Source: Pseudomonas veronii (GTDB lineage: Bacteria > Pseudomonadota > Gammaproteobacteria > Pseudomonadales > Pseudomonadaceae). Taken from it: a stretch of 64,000 nucleotides of DNA. Shown here piece after piece: positions 7,439 through 16,663 of this stretch; position 1 is the first letter of the stretch; each line of letters opens with the position of its first letter. The notes under the pieces are model-generated. The model saw nothing but the letters and a program-made list of their open reading frames with translations, was not told the DNA's origin and searched no databases. The stretch lies in contig NZ_JYLL01000017.1 in assembly GCF_001439695.1 (NCBI RefSeq), positions 1 through 64,000 on the forward strand, given 5' to 3'. Position numbers and translations under genes: made by a program.

Positions 7439-10400
7439 GCTGGCCTACTTTGCCGCGCCCTTGCAGGGTGGTTTCGTACATGCCTTCGGCGTAGGCCGGT
7501 GGCGTATTGAAAGTACCGGCGTTGGTGGCGCGCACGCGGTACACGAAAGTGCCTACGTCACGCAGTGCGGTGCCGTATAACACCACCCGATCATCGCGCA
7601 CGTCCACGTAGTCTGGCTGCCAGTTGCTCAGCTCGGTTTCGCCGATCGGCGCTTGCCAGGCGTCAGGCGTTTCGCTGTCTTCTACGTATTCCGCTTCCTC
7701 GCCTTCACTGTCATCGGTGCTGGCGGCCTCCGGCTCCGGCGGCAAGTTATACACAGGCTCGACGCCACCGGGCAGCAGGTCGACCACCGCCACTTGCTGC
7801 ACTTGATCGCGGTCGGTCGCCCTCAGGCGCAGGCGCACCAGGAACTCATCGCCCACCGCGACTGTGTTTACCGGCTCGCCGTTGAGGTCGAGGTACTCGT
7901 GGATAATTTCCAGGCCATTGTTGATCGGCTTGAGCTTGGCACCTTTATCAAAGCCGGCTTCGCTGAGCATGTAGAACGCTGCCGGGCCGTCGGATTTTTC
8001 CATCAGCAATTTTTGCGTGGCGCTCGGCACTGCGGCGCGCGGCGGTTGGCCGGCCATCTCCAGCAATTGTTGCTGTTTGTCGCCCAACCACGCGCTGGCC
8101 TTGAGGGTCATGTCGCTTTGTGCGCGCTGGCCGTAGTTATCCAGGGCGCGCAGTAACAGCGCCGCCGACAGCGAGTTGTAACGTTGCTCGTTAAGGCGCT
8201 TGCCGAGTTTATCCAGCAGCGCCGCCGGCACCTCGTCCAGCAGCTCGGGGAAATGCCGTGCCAGCAAGTGCAGGTGTTCGGCGTCATGCACCAACGGGTC
8301 GTAATACAGACCGTCGCTGTTCCACTTATCCACAAGCGAACGCCATGGAATCTTACGGAACAGCGTATCCGCCTGGCGATCCTGCTTGAGCAGCTTGTAG
8401 CTGGCGGCCAGGTAGGCGGCGCCCAGGTCGTTCTGCCAGGTGTCCTTGAAGTAGCGCTCGTAGCGCTCACGGATATCGCTCAAGGCGCCGCTCACCAGAA
8501 TCCCCTGACGGCTCAGCAGGTAACTGGCGTAGGCACGGTTGCGCAATTCCGACAGGCCTTCGCTGGGGCCGTTGGCCAGGTCTGTCAGATAGGTATTGGC
8601 CCGTACCAGCAGGTCTTCCGGCACCGGCAGCCCGCGTTCCTTGGCTTCGATCAGGAAGTCGGTGGCGTACAGGCTGGCATATGGCGCTACGTCCGGGTTG
8701 GCCGCCCACAAACCGAAACCGCCGGCCTGGTTCTGGCGCTGGCGCAACATCCGCACCGCGCTGGCGAAGGCCTGTTCGGCCTCGGGCGCGTTGCCACCCC
8801 AGATCAACGCCGGCATGGCTTTGGACACCAACTGTTCGGTGCAGGCGTAGCCGTAGTCATCCAGGTAATGCTTGAGACCGTTGGCCCACACCAGTGGCGA
8901 CGCCGCCACACCCAGTTGCACGTCGCGCAGTTGGCTGAACAGCTCGCGGGTGGGCTTGAGCTCTTTGCTGGCGCTGTCGAAACGGCCCAGGCTCAGGGCC
9001 ACGCGGTGTTCGCTCAGAGGGCGGATCGAGGTGGTTTCCGCCACCTGAATGCGCTTGCCATTCGGCAACACGGCGATAAAGCGCAGATCTGCCGAGCCGA
9101 GGGTGTCGCCGACTTTGATCTTGAACTCGGCGGTGCCTTCCTTGCGCGGTTGCAGCGACAAGGTGCTGCCTTTGTCGCCCTGCACGTTGAGGCCGTTGCT
9201 GGTCTGCACTTCAAACTTCACATCCGCCGCCGCGTCGAGGTTGCTGAACACCCCGGCGCTCACGTTGAACACATCCCCCGGCGCGACGAAAGCCGGTACG
9301 TTTGGCGTGATCACGAGCGGCCCGCGCACCTCGGTAGTGGCCTCGCTGACGCCCACGCTGTCGGCATCCACCGCCACCGCGAACAGGTGCAGCTTGCCGT
9401 TGAAACTGTCCGGCACCTGGTAATGCAGCACGCTTTCACCGGCTGGCAAGTCCACCAGCCCGGACCACCAGGCCACAGGCGGCTGGTGTTTACGCTTGAA
9501 CGGGTTGAGGTGATTGGCCAACGCGCCTTCGGTATCGCCACCGGGCGCGGCCCCACTGAGCAGGCGGCTGAATTCCGGCAGGATCAGGTCAAGAATCTGA
9601 CTGGTGCCGACTTCCAGCGCACGTTTCTGGAAGAAGAAGCCCAGCGGGTCCGGCGTCTGGTAGCGCGCCACCTGCAGGATGCCTTCGTCCACCGCATACA
9701 CCACCGCACGGCCCGGGCGGTCGGCGTTGACCTTGATATCCAGAGTCTGCCCCGGTTCGATCTGCGCCGGGCCGTCAACCTTCAATGGCATGCGCCGCGC
9801 ATCCAGGTTGATGCTGAACGGCACCACGCCGTAGGACAGCGGGCTCATGTAGACCTCGGACGAACCGATGTCGCGCACAAACTGCACGTTGACGTAGGCA
9901 TTGCCCTCAAGCCCTGCGGGCACGCGGATATGCTGCACACTGTTGGTGCTGTCGGCCTTGAACCACTGCTGGGTGTAGACCTTGTCACGCTCGATGGTGA
10001 TCAGGCCCGCCCCGGTGTACGGCGCGCGGACACTGATGGCAATCTCATCCCCCGTTGCGTAACTGCGTTTATCCAGGCGCAGTTGCAGCTCGGCGTTGCG
10101 CTCCAGGGAGCGCGAGGTGTTGCCGCGCCCGGCCACGCTGTAGTCGATCTGGTTCAGCAGCTTGCCGTTGGCGTCCTTGAGTTGCAGGGTGAAATCGCCA
10201 GGGGTGGCGGTGTTCAGGGTTTGCTTGGCGCCGTCCTTGGTCATCACCAGCGGCGAGGCGGGCTGGCTGATGTTCTTGATCCGCGATTCGTATTTGTAGG
10301 TGCCGTTGGACTGCTTCACCAGCACCGAGACGTAGCGGTGCTCGACCACTTCGCTGGTCAGCCCGTCCACCGCCAGCGGCGTGAGATCCGGCGCGACGGC

Positions 10401-13220
10401 CAACCATTGCACCTGGCGCGGGGCGTCCTTGGCGACATACGACAGCGAGTCCTGACTTTTCACACCCACCAGGTAGGGCGCAGACGACACCAGCAACGCA
10501 CTTTGCGCCGCCACATTGCGCCCGCCTTCAGCCTCGAACACCTGAGTCATTACCTGCAGGCGGTAAGTGCTGTTGGCGAAGCGTTGCAGGTTGAGGTCGA
10601 GCACGGCCTGGCCGTTGTCATCGACGGTGGTCTCGGCCAGGTCTTCGGTGCTGGCCTCTTCCAGCGCATCGTTGAGGCGGAAGCGGTAATCGGGGTAACG
10701 CTCGAACGCCGCGAGCGTCGGGCTCAGGGACATCTTCGCGGTCACGCGACGGCCGGCCGCCGGGGCGCCGAACAGGTGCATTGCGCTGACTTTGGCCACC
10801 ACCTGCTCCGGTGGAATCCAGCCCGGCACTGGCGTGTCGTGCAGGCTCAGGCTGACTTTCATACGGTCCGGCTCGAAGTCGCGGACCTTGAAGCTGACAC
10901 TGCCCAGGTCGGTGCGGGTCTGTTTCGCGCCGATCAGTTGCAAGGTCGCGGTGTAATCCCCGGCCGGGGCCACTTCGCTGCTGGGGAAATCAAAGGTTTC
11001 AAAACCGCTGGCGGACAGCTTCAGCGGCTGGCGAATCACTTCCAGGCCGCGAGGGTCGGTGATTTGCAGCTCCACCGGCAAGCCTTGCAGGGCGCCTTTC
11101 CAGTTGCCGCTGCGCACGATCATGCCCAGGTGCGCGGTTTCGCCGGGCCGGTACAGGCCACGGTCGGTGAACAGGTAGGCGCTGAGGCGGTCGATCGCAC
11201 CGTCTTCTTGCAAACCGCCTACGTCGAAGCGCGACAGATCCAACTGCTGGGACTGACGGGCAATCGGCAGGAAGGATTGGTCATTACCGCGACTGACCAC
11301 ATACATCAGTGGCGTTTTCTCACGGCGCAGTTCATCGAGTTTGGCGAAATGCGCGTGGCCTTCGGCGTCGGTGTGGCCGCTGGCGACCGGCAGACCGTTA
11401 CGGCCGATGATGTCGACTTGCGCGTCGGCCACCGGCGAACCGTTGCCGATGGACTGCACATACACGTCATGGCTGCCGTCGCTGGAGCGCTTGGCGATGA
11501 TCCCGAGGTCTGTCACCACGATAAAGCGCAGGTCGCTGGTGCTGCTGCGGGAGTAGTCGAATGTGCGTTCGGCCGGGTCATCCTGTGGGCTGAGCTTGAG
11601 TACGAAAATACCGCGTCGGCCGCCGTTGGCGGTCAGGTAATGGCTGAGGTCGACGTTGTCGTAGACGGTTTTCGCCGGGTCGTTGGACGACAGCGGAATA
11701 TCCAGCGACTGACGCTCGACCATGCGATCGAAGTACTCATTACCGAAGTTCGGCCGTGCAAAGCTGCCGCTGCTCTGGTCCACCAAATGCTGCAACTGGT
11801 TGGGCAGCAGGCGAGCGATTTCCACATGGGCACCGGGCACGCCACGGGCCATGAAACCCAGGCGTTTTTCGCCGGTGAGGCTGAGCAAGGCGCCGTCGGA
11901 GAGGAACTGCAACGTGCGCGGGTAGGCCGGCATGCTGATCAGCGACGCTGTGGGGTTTTTCGCCAGGTAGCCGCCGATGGCTTCCAGGTTGGCGGGCACG
12001 CGCACATACAGCGCACGACCGGCCGGGGCCTTGAACTTGAATGCGTGCAGGGTGTTGAGCGGTTCGACGCTGGGCACGTGGGTCAGGTTGACCTTGGTGC
12101 TGCGGGCCAGTAGGGCATCGTCGATGTCGTTGCTGTTATAGGGGCGCGTGTCGTCCTCGGCTTTTTCCGGTAGCAACCAGGCCTGGACCTTACCGGCGAT
12201 GGTGTCATCGGCTACGGCGCTGGAACTGCTGAACATCAACACCGGCTCGGGTTCGCCGCGTTCGTTGTCGACAAAGCTCACTTCGGCAGCGGTAAACGTC
12301 AGGCGATAGCGACCGGGCACGGTGACTTCGGCCACCAATGGCGCGTTGCTGGCGTTGCCGCCGTCCCGGGCCTTGATGCCTTCGTCGAGCTTGGCGCTGA
12401 CGGGCGTGCTTTCCAGCGGGGTGGCCAGGGCGGCGGAGCGTACATAGGCGTTGAGCTTGGTCTCGTCGAAGCTGATTTCCGGGCGATTGGGTAACTGGGC
12501 GTCGCGGTAGGCGAGGCCTTTGCCGAGAATGATCGAAACCCGCTTGCGTAGGCTTTCTTCGTCGACCGGGTGGGAAAAACGGAAAGTCGCCACCAGTTGT
12601 TTCAGCGTCGGGTTGGACGGGTCCTGATACAACTCGTTCTGCGAAAGGCTGGCGCGGAACGGTTGAGTGGAGAACTGGCCGCTGTACTGGCTGAGCAACA
12701 CGCCGTCGGCGAGCAGGTTTTTCTTCGCCAGATCGAAGGTGTAATGGGTGTCGATGGGCCAGTCTTTTTCCGGCGTGAACAGCAATGTGCGGTCATCGGA
12801 CCAGCGCCAGGCCCCGGCTACAGCGGGTTTAAGGGTAATGCCGGCGGTGACCGGCTTGCCGATCGCCGCCAGAGGCGCGACGGACTCGGCAAAACGCACC
12901 TGCAAGTTATCCACAACCGCGGGTTGCTGGGTGTAGTCGGTCAGGTTGGGTTTGTGCAGCGAATAACCCACGGTGTGCGGCTGCGGCAGGTTGGAGTACC
13001 ACTGCCAGCCGTAGAACCCGGCGGCGGCCAGCAGCACCAGGCCCAACACTCCGCCTCCGGCCTGGCGCGGGTAAGCGCGGGCCTTGCTGCCCAGGTTCAG
13101 CACGCCCCGGCCGATGGCGCGTAGCCAGAACGGCGGCTGCCATTGGCCGAACAGGGCACCCACCACAGTTATTAACGCACCGAACAAACGGCGAAAGATC
13201 GTTTTTAACGCGTCGAACAT
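7419..13220 (-). CDS. yfhM: Bacterial alpha-2-macroglobulin with thioester motif
   Basis: A very large periplasmic protein of 1933 residues. One N-terminal membrane anchor (about 57-72, GLVLLAAAGFYGWQWYS) replaces the lipobox seen in E. coli YfhM. Macroglobulin beta-sandwich domains follow, then the bait-region/MG7 part, a thioester domain and a C-terminal receptor-like domain. The thioester motif CTEQ lies at Cys1460-Gln1463, so this is the covalent-trapping class rather than the MagD/YfaS class lacking it. An acidic, Glu/Asp-rich insert lies about 75 residues from the C terminus. I chose ATG 13220 (MFDALK) over the ATG three codons upstream because AGGGA lies at good distance. pbpC overlaps its 3' end. 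Its role is presumably trapping of attacking proteases. Confidence 0.93.
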   Translation of the reverse strand: MFDALKTIFRRLFGALITVVGALFGQWQPPFWLRAIGRGVLNLGSKARAYPRQAGGGVLGLVLLAAAGFYGWQWYSNLPQPHTVGYSLHKPNLTDYTQQPAVVDNLQVRFAESVAPLAAIGKPVTAGITLKPAVAGAWRWSDDRTLLFTPEKDWPIDTHYTFDLAKKNLLADGVLLSQYSGQFSTQPFRASLSQNELYQDPSNPTLKQLVATFRFSHPVDEESLRKRVSIILGKGLAYRDAQLPNRPEISFDETKLNAYVRSAALATPLESTPVSAKLDEGIKARDGGNASNAPLVAEVTVPGRYRLTFTAAEVSFVDNERGEPEPVLMFSSSSAVADDTIAGKVQAWLLPEKAEDDTRPYNSNDIDDALLARSTKVNLTHVPSVEPLNTLHAFKFKAPAGRALYVRVPANLEAIGGYLAKNPTASLISMPAYPRTLQFLSDGALLSLTGEKRLGFMARGVPGAHVEIARLLPNQLQHLVDQSSGSFARPNFGNEYFDRMVERQSLDIPLSSNDPAKTVYDNVDLSHYLTANGGRRGIFVLKLSPQDDPAERTFDYSRSSTSDLRFIVVTDLGIIAKRSSDGSHDVYVQSIGNGSPVADAQVDIIGRNGLPVASGHTDAEGHAHFAKLDELRREKTPLMYVVSRGNDQSFLPIARQSQQLDLSRFDVGGLQEDGAIDRLSAYLFTDRGLYRPGETAHLGMIVRSGNWKGALQGLPVELQITDPRGLEVIRQPLKLSASGFETFDFPSSEVAPAGDYTATLQLIGAKQTRTDLGSVSFKVRDFEPDRMKVSLSLHDTPVPGWIPPEQVVAKVSAMHLFGAPAAGRRVTAKMSLSPTLAAFERYPDYRFRLNDALEEASTEDLAETTVDDNGQAVLDLNLQRFANSTYRLQVMTQVFEAEGGRNVAAQSALLVSSAPYLVGVKSQDSLSYVAKDAPRQVQWLAVAPDLTPLAVDGLTSEVVEHRYVSVLVKQSNGTYKYESRIKNISQPASPLVMTKDGAKQTLNTATPGDFTLQLKDANGKLLNQIDYSVAGRGNTSRSLERNAELQLRLDKRSYATGDEIAISVRAPYTGAGLITIERDKVYTQQWFKADSTNSVQHIRVPAGLEGNAYVNVQFVRDIGSSEVYMSPLSYGVVPFSINLDARRMPLKVDGPAQIEPGQTLDIKVNADRPGRAVVYAVDEGILQVARYQTPDPLGFFFQKRALEVGTSQILDLILPEFSRLLSGAAPGGDTEGALANHLNPFKRKHQPPVAWWSGLVDLPAGESVLHYQVPDSFNGKLHLFAVAVDADSVGVSEATTEVRGPLVITPNVPAFVAPGDVFNVSAGVFSNLDAAADVKFEVQTSNGLNVQGDKGSTLSLQPRKEGTAEFKIKVGDTLGSADLRFIAVLPNGKRIQVAETTSIRPLSEHRVALSLGRFDSASKELKPTRELFSQLRDVQLGVAASPLVWANGLKHYLDDYGYACTEQLVSKAMPALIWGGNAPEAEQAFASAVRMLRQRQNQAGGFGLWAANPDVAPYASLYATDFLIEAKERGLPVPEDLLVRANTYLTDLANGPSEGLSELRNRAYASYLLSRQGILVSGALSDIRERYERYFKDTWQNDLGAAYLAASYKLLKQDRQADTLFRKIPWRSLVDKWNSDGLYYDPLVHDAEHLHLLARHFPELLDEVPAALLDKLGKRLNEQRYNSLSAALLLRALDNYGQRAQSDMTLKASAWLGDKQQQLLEMAGQPPRAAVPSATQKLLMEKSDGPAAFYMLSEAGFDKGAKLKPINNGLEIIHEYLDLNGEPVNTVAVGDEFLVRLRLRATDRDQVQQVAVVDLLPGGVEPVYNLPPEPEAASTDDSEGEEAEYVEDSETPDAWQAPIGETELSNWQPDYVDVRDDRVVLYGTALRDVGTFVYRVRATNAGTFNTPPAYAEGMYETTLQGRGKVGQLEITKP

Positions 13221-13365
13221 GGTGAGCATCCCTGGCTAAGTGCGGCGTATCTTACACGCGTCTTTGCGACAAAAGATGAGGGCGATACGTCACATCAATG
13301 CCGAGCGTGCGGGAGCAAGCCCGCCCTCACATGTTGATCTTCGTCGGGCTTGAGGGCGGTGTCGG

Positions 13366-14298
13366 TCAGGTCCACCAGTAGCGCACAAGGTGGAAGAAAA
13401 TCGGCGCCGCAAAGCACACCGAATCCAGCCGATCGAGCATTCCGCCGTGCCCCTCGATCATATGCCCCCAGTCCTTCACGCCACGGTCGCGTTTGATCGC
13501 CGACATCACAATGCCGCCGGCAAACCCCAGCAAGTTGATCAGCAGCGCAATCAGGAACGACTGCCACGGGTTGAACGGCGTGGTCCACCACAGCGCCGCG
13601 CCGATCAGCGAGGAGAGCAGGATGCCGCCGACAAAGCCTTCGACGGTTTTCGACGGCGACAGGTTGGGCGCAATCTTGTGTTTGCCGAACAGCTTGCCGC
13701 ACACGTACTGCAACACGTCCGACAGTTGCACCACGATCACGAGGTAGGCGATCAGCAGCAGGTTGCGGCCTTCATAGCCGGGGATGTCGAGGGTGAGCAG
13801 GGCGGGCACGAAGGACACGCAGAACACTGCGATCATCAAGCCCCATTGCACCTTCGAGGCGCGCTCCAGGAAGTGTGTGCTGTCGCCGCCGAGGGAGGCG
13901 AGGATCGGCAGCAGCAGGAACACGTACACCGGGATGAAGATCGAGAACAGCCCGTACCAGTCGGCGTAGATCAGCAGGTATTGCAGCGGCAGCGCCAGGT
14001 AGAACGCGGCCACCAGCGCCGGGTAGTCGCTGCGCCGGGTCGGGGTGAGGGTGAGAAATTCACGCAGGGCATAGAACGACACGGCATAGAACAGCACGAT
14101 CACCGCGCCGGTGCCGAGCCAGAAGGCGATGCCGATCATCACCACCATCACCCACCAGGCATTGATGCGGGCGTTGAGGTTGTCGATCACCGCATTCGGC
14201 GTGCCACGGGTGCGCAGCTTGAGGATCAGGCCGATCAGCGAGGCGAGTACCAGGATCGCGCCGATTCCGCCGAACAGCATCAGGGTTTGGCTATCCAT
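13366..14298 (-). CDS. ynbB: CdsA-type phosphatidate cytidylyltransferase paralogue (YnbB-like)
   Basis: An integral membrane protein of 310 residues with about eight helices. It has the complete CDP-diglyceride synthase signature near the C terminus: SAIKRDRGVKDWGHMIEGHG followed by GMLDRLDS, plus LSPSKTVEGFVGG in the middle. The expected reaction is CTP plus phosphatidate giving CDP-diacylglycerol. This is the last gene of a six-gene operon, one base after the acyltransferase gene. Its length and company match E. coli YnbB (about 298 residues), a CdsA paralogue of poorly defined purpose. The housekeeping cdsA normally sits beside dxr and bamA, so this is a second copy dedicated to the operon. 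Confidence 0.9.
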   Translation of the reverse strand: MDSQTLMLFGGIGAILVLASLIGLILKLRTRGTPNAVIDNLNARINAWWVMVVMIGIAFWLGTGAVIVLFYAVSFYALREFLTLTPTRRSDYPALVAAFYLALPLQYLLIYADWYGLFSIFIPVYVFLLLPILASLGGDSTHFLERASKVQWGLMIAVFCVSFVPALLTLDIPGYEGRNLLLIAYLVIVVQLSDVLQYVCGKLFGKHKIAPNLSPSKTVEGFVGGILLSSLIGAALWWTTPFNPWQSFLIALLINLLGFAGGIVMSAIKRDRGVKDWGHMIEGHGGMLDRLDSVCFAAPIFFHLVRYWWT

Positions 14299-14299
14299 C

Positions 14300-14920
14300 T
14301 CAGGAATGCTCCGGGGCGAGGGCGAGCAGGGCGTCGCGGGTGCGGGCTAGGAAGGCGGCTTTGTCTTCGCCTTCTTCCAATTGCAGTGGCGCGCCGAAGC
14401 TGGTGGTACACAGCAGAGGCAGCGGCAGGACGCGCCCCTTGGGCATGACGCGGTTGAGGTTGGCAATCCACACGGGGATCAATTCGGCCTGTGGGTAACT
14501 TTTTGCCAGGTGATACAGGCCGCTTTTAAACGGCAGCAAGCCGTCTTCCAGATTGCGCGTGCCTTCGGGAAAGATGATCAGCGAGTCGCCGCCTTCCAGT
14601 GCGGCGAGCATGGGCTGCAAGGGGTTATCCACAGGGTCTTTGCGCTCGCGGTCGATCAACACGCCGTTGAACACGCGGTGGATGATGTAGCGGCGCAGCG
14701 CACTGTTGTTCCAGTAGTCGCTGCCGGCCACCGGGCGCGTGAATTTGCGCAGGTTCTGCGGCAGCGATGCCCACAGCAACACGAAGTCGCCGTGGCTGCT
14801 GTGGTTGGCGAAGTAGATGCGTTGCACCGGCACCGGCGCGCAGCCCAGCCACAGGCTGCGGGCGCCGGTGACGGTGCGGGCCATCGAGGTAATCAGGGTG
14901 GCGACCACGGGTTCGAACAT
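14300..14920 (-). CDS. PlsC-type lysophospholipid acyltransferase
   Basis: A protein of 206 residues with the 1-acylglycerol-3-phosphate acyltransferase motifs: HSSHGD (HX4D, about residues 41-46), RYIIHRVFNGVLIDRER in the middle, and FPEGTRN (motif III). A hydrophobic N terminus would anchor it to the inner membrane. It probably places an acyl chain on a lysophosphatidate-like acceptor, supplying the CdsA paralogue encoded directly downstream. E. coli ynbABCD has no such gene, so its presence strengthens the reading of this operon as lipid synthesis. The spacing to its neighbours is 9 bases upstream and 1 base downstream. Confidence 0.9.
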   Translation of the reverse strand: MFEPVVATLITSMARTVTGARSLWLGCAPVPVQRIYFANHSSHGDFVLLWASLPQNLRKFTRPVAGSDYWNNSALRRYIIHRVFNGVLIDRERKDPVDNPLQPMLAALEGGDSLIIFPEGTRNLEDGLLPFKSGLYHLAKSYPQAELIPVWIANLNRVMPKGRVLPLPLLCTTSFGAPLQLEEGEDKAAFLARTRDALLALAPEHS

Positions 14921-14929
14921 GGGAATTCC

Positions 14930-15373
14930 TTATCCGGCGAAAGGTAGCCAAGGGCTGGCGAGAATCACGCCCAGGGTCAACAGCACTTGCGCGCCCAGCA
15001 GCCAGGCTTGCTTGCGCAGCAGTTTGAGGGCGCCGCGACGGCGTTCGGTCCAGGGTCGGCCGGCGCGTTTGGGCGACTGCAGGCCGAGGGTTTGCAGGGC
15101 CTGGTCGAGGTCCGGGGTGCGTTCGGTGTTACGGGCGAGCAGGGCGAACAGGTCGGCATCGAAGGCCACGCGCAGCGCCCAGTACTTTTGCAGCAGGCCG
15201 AGGATAATCATCCACAGGCTGAGCAGCAGGCAGATCGGCGCGATGCTGGCCATCAGCAGTTGCGCCAGGCCGAACAACACGCCCAGCAGCGTCAGGCCTG
15301 TGGATAACTGATCCAGTGAGCGGCCGCGGCGCAGCAGGCTGGCGACGACCTGGAGTTCCATATCAGCAGGCAT
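14930..15373 (-). CDS. Small inner-membrane protein of the ynb-like operon, function unknown
   Basis: A protein of 147 residues from ATG 15373, overlapping the 3' end of the phosphatase gene by 11 bases. It has two adjacent hydrophobic helices (about residues 20-55), a basic cytoplasmic-looking middle with ERTPDLDQALQTLGL and many Arg/Lys residues, and a third hydrophobic segment at the C terminus (about 127-143). No catalytic motif is visible and I do not recognise the family. The tight coupling suggests a scaffold or accessory subunit for the lipid enzymes around it. A longer open frame upstream is only a shadow of the phosphatase gene. Confidence 0.75.
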   Translation of the reverse strand: MPADMELQVVASLLRRGRSLDQLSTGLTLLGVLFGLAQLLMASIAPICLLLSLWMIILGLLQKYWALRVAFDADLFALLARNTERTPDLDQALQTLGLQSPKRAGRPWTERRRGALKLLRKQAWLLGAQVLLTLGVILASPWLPFAG

Positions 15374-16661
15374 GGGGCAAGGCCTCCAAAGCATGGCGAT
15401 GAGCGGGATGCAGGACCACCTCGGTCCGCGCTGTACGAATAATAGCCAGTGCCTGATCCACCGTGGCGGCGCGCCCGCTGTGCAGCAGCCAGGCCGCCAC
15501 AGCGGTGGCGCTGCGCGAATAGCCAAGGGCGCAGCACACCAGCACCGGGCCGTTGGCGCGCAGGCGTTCGATGGCTTGCGCGGCTTGCAGGCATTCGGCG
15601 GGGGTCGGCGCGATCAGGTCGAGGACGGGGACGCTTTGATAGGCACGGCCCTGTGGATTAATCGGCAATTCCGCGCACAGATCGACGATGGCCTTGAATG
15701 AACCTTGCTCGCGCACGGTAGGAAGCCGACCGAGCGAGACGTTATCCACAATCAGGTCGGGCTGTGGATGCGTGCGCGTCCACAGCCGTGAATTGAGCCA
15801 CGCCGCTGCCAGATACGGCGCATACAGCCAGCGCGCCGCGGGGGTCAGTCGACCGTCGGCACGCTTCTGGAAACCTGGCGCGCCGAGGACGACGTAATTC
15901 GCCATGATCAGCCCCAGGGACAGCGCCGGCCACAGCAGCCATAGCCACCACCCGCCGTAAGTCAGCGCGAGGATGAACAGCACCAGCGCGCCCAGGCCGT
16001 AGCGCAACCCCAGGCGCCAGCGCGTGGAATCACGGGTCAGCCGCGCATTCAGCAGCGGGCTCGGATGTTCCAGCGGCCACAGCCACACGCACAGCCAACC
16101 CGCCAGGGCACCTGTGGGTAAGTCGATAAAGTGGTGTTGATAAGTGGTCAGCACTGAAACCCCGATCAACCCGAACCAGCCATGCACCAGCCAGCGCCAG
16201 GCGCCCTGGGTGTGGCGTTGGTACATGATCCACAGGATCACCAGCAGCGCGATATGCAGCGACGGCGCCTGGTTGAACGGTTTATCGAAACCGGCCAGCA
16301 CGGCAAACAGCCAGCCGAACACGCCATCCAGCTCCGGCCGTTCGAAGGTGAAGCGCAGCGGCCAGATCAGGAAGCAACTCACGGCGATGAGCTGCGCACT
16401 CAGCAGGCGCAGCGCATGTTGCTTCAGTTCATGGCGGCTGTTGGGCAGCAGCAGGGAGAAACCGTAGAGCAGGTCGATGGTCCAGTAGGGCACGATGGTC
16501 CAGGCCCAGAACGGCATGTGGGTTTCCCAATCGAACACCAGTGTGCCGACGTCGCTGCGCTGGCTGGTGACCCATGTGGCAAAACCGTAGGTGCTGAAAA
16601 ACAGCGGCGCCAACAGCAACAGCCACAGGAACGCGGGCTTTAACAGGCCGGGTTCGCGCAT
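15363..16661 (-). CDS. ynbD: PAP2 / dual-specificity phosphatase fusion (YnbD-like)
   Basis: A protein of 432 residues. The N-terminal two thirds is a polytopic PAP2 domain with APSLH (PSxH signature) and HHFID (HX3D). The C-terminal third is a dual-specificity phosphatase with the CX5R loop, Cys377 to Arg383 in CALGYSRSA. It would dephosphorylate lipid phosphates: the PAP2 part resembles phosphatidic acid or polyprenyl phosphatases, and the DSP part resembles phosphatidylglycerophosphate phosphatases of the PTPMT1 type. E. coli YnbD has the same fusion and almost the same length (about 430). ATG 16661 was chosen because the upstream 14 codons fall inside the preceding gene, whose stop is at 16664. 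Confidence 0.9.
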   Translation of the reverse strand: MREPGLLKPAFLWLLLLAPLFFSTYGFATWVTSQRSDVGTLVFDWETHMPFWAWTIVPYWTIDLLYGFSLLLPNSRHELKQHALRLLSAQLIAVSCFLIWPLRFTFERPELDGVFGWLFAVLAGFDKPFNQAPSLHIALLVILWIMYQRHTQGAWRWLVHGWFGLIGVSVLTTYQHHFIDLPTGALAGWLCVWLWPLEHPSPLLNARLTRDSTRWRLGLRYGLGALVLFILALTYGGWWLWLLWPALSLGLIMANYVVLGAPGFQKRADGRLTPAARWLYAPYLAAAWLNSRLWTRTHPQPDLIVDNVSLGRLPTVREQGSFKAIVDLCAELPINPQGRAYQSVPVLDLIAPTPAECLQAAQAIERLRANGPVLVCCALGYSRSATAVAAWLLHSGRAATVDQALAIIRTARTEVVLHPAHRHALEALPHAC

Positions 16662-16663
16662 GT

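Noticed and set aside
8184..12113. A 1309-codon open frame antisense to the alpha-2-macroglobulin gene.
   Set aside because: It is a shadow caused by GC-rich third positions; the sense gene has clear domains, and the antisense peptide has none and no ribosome site.
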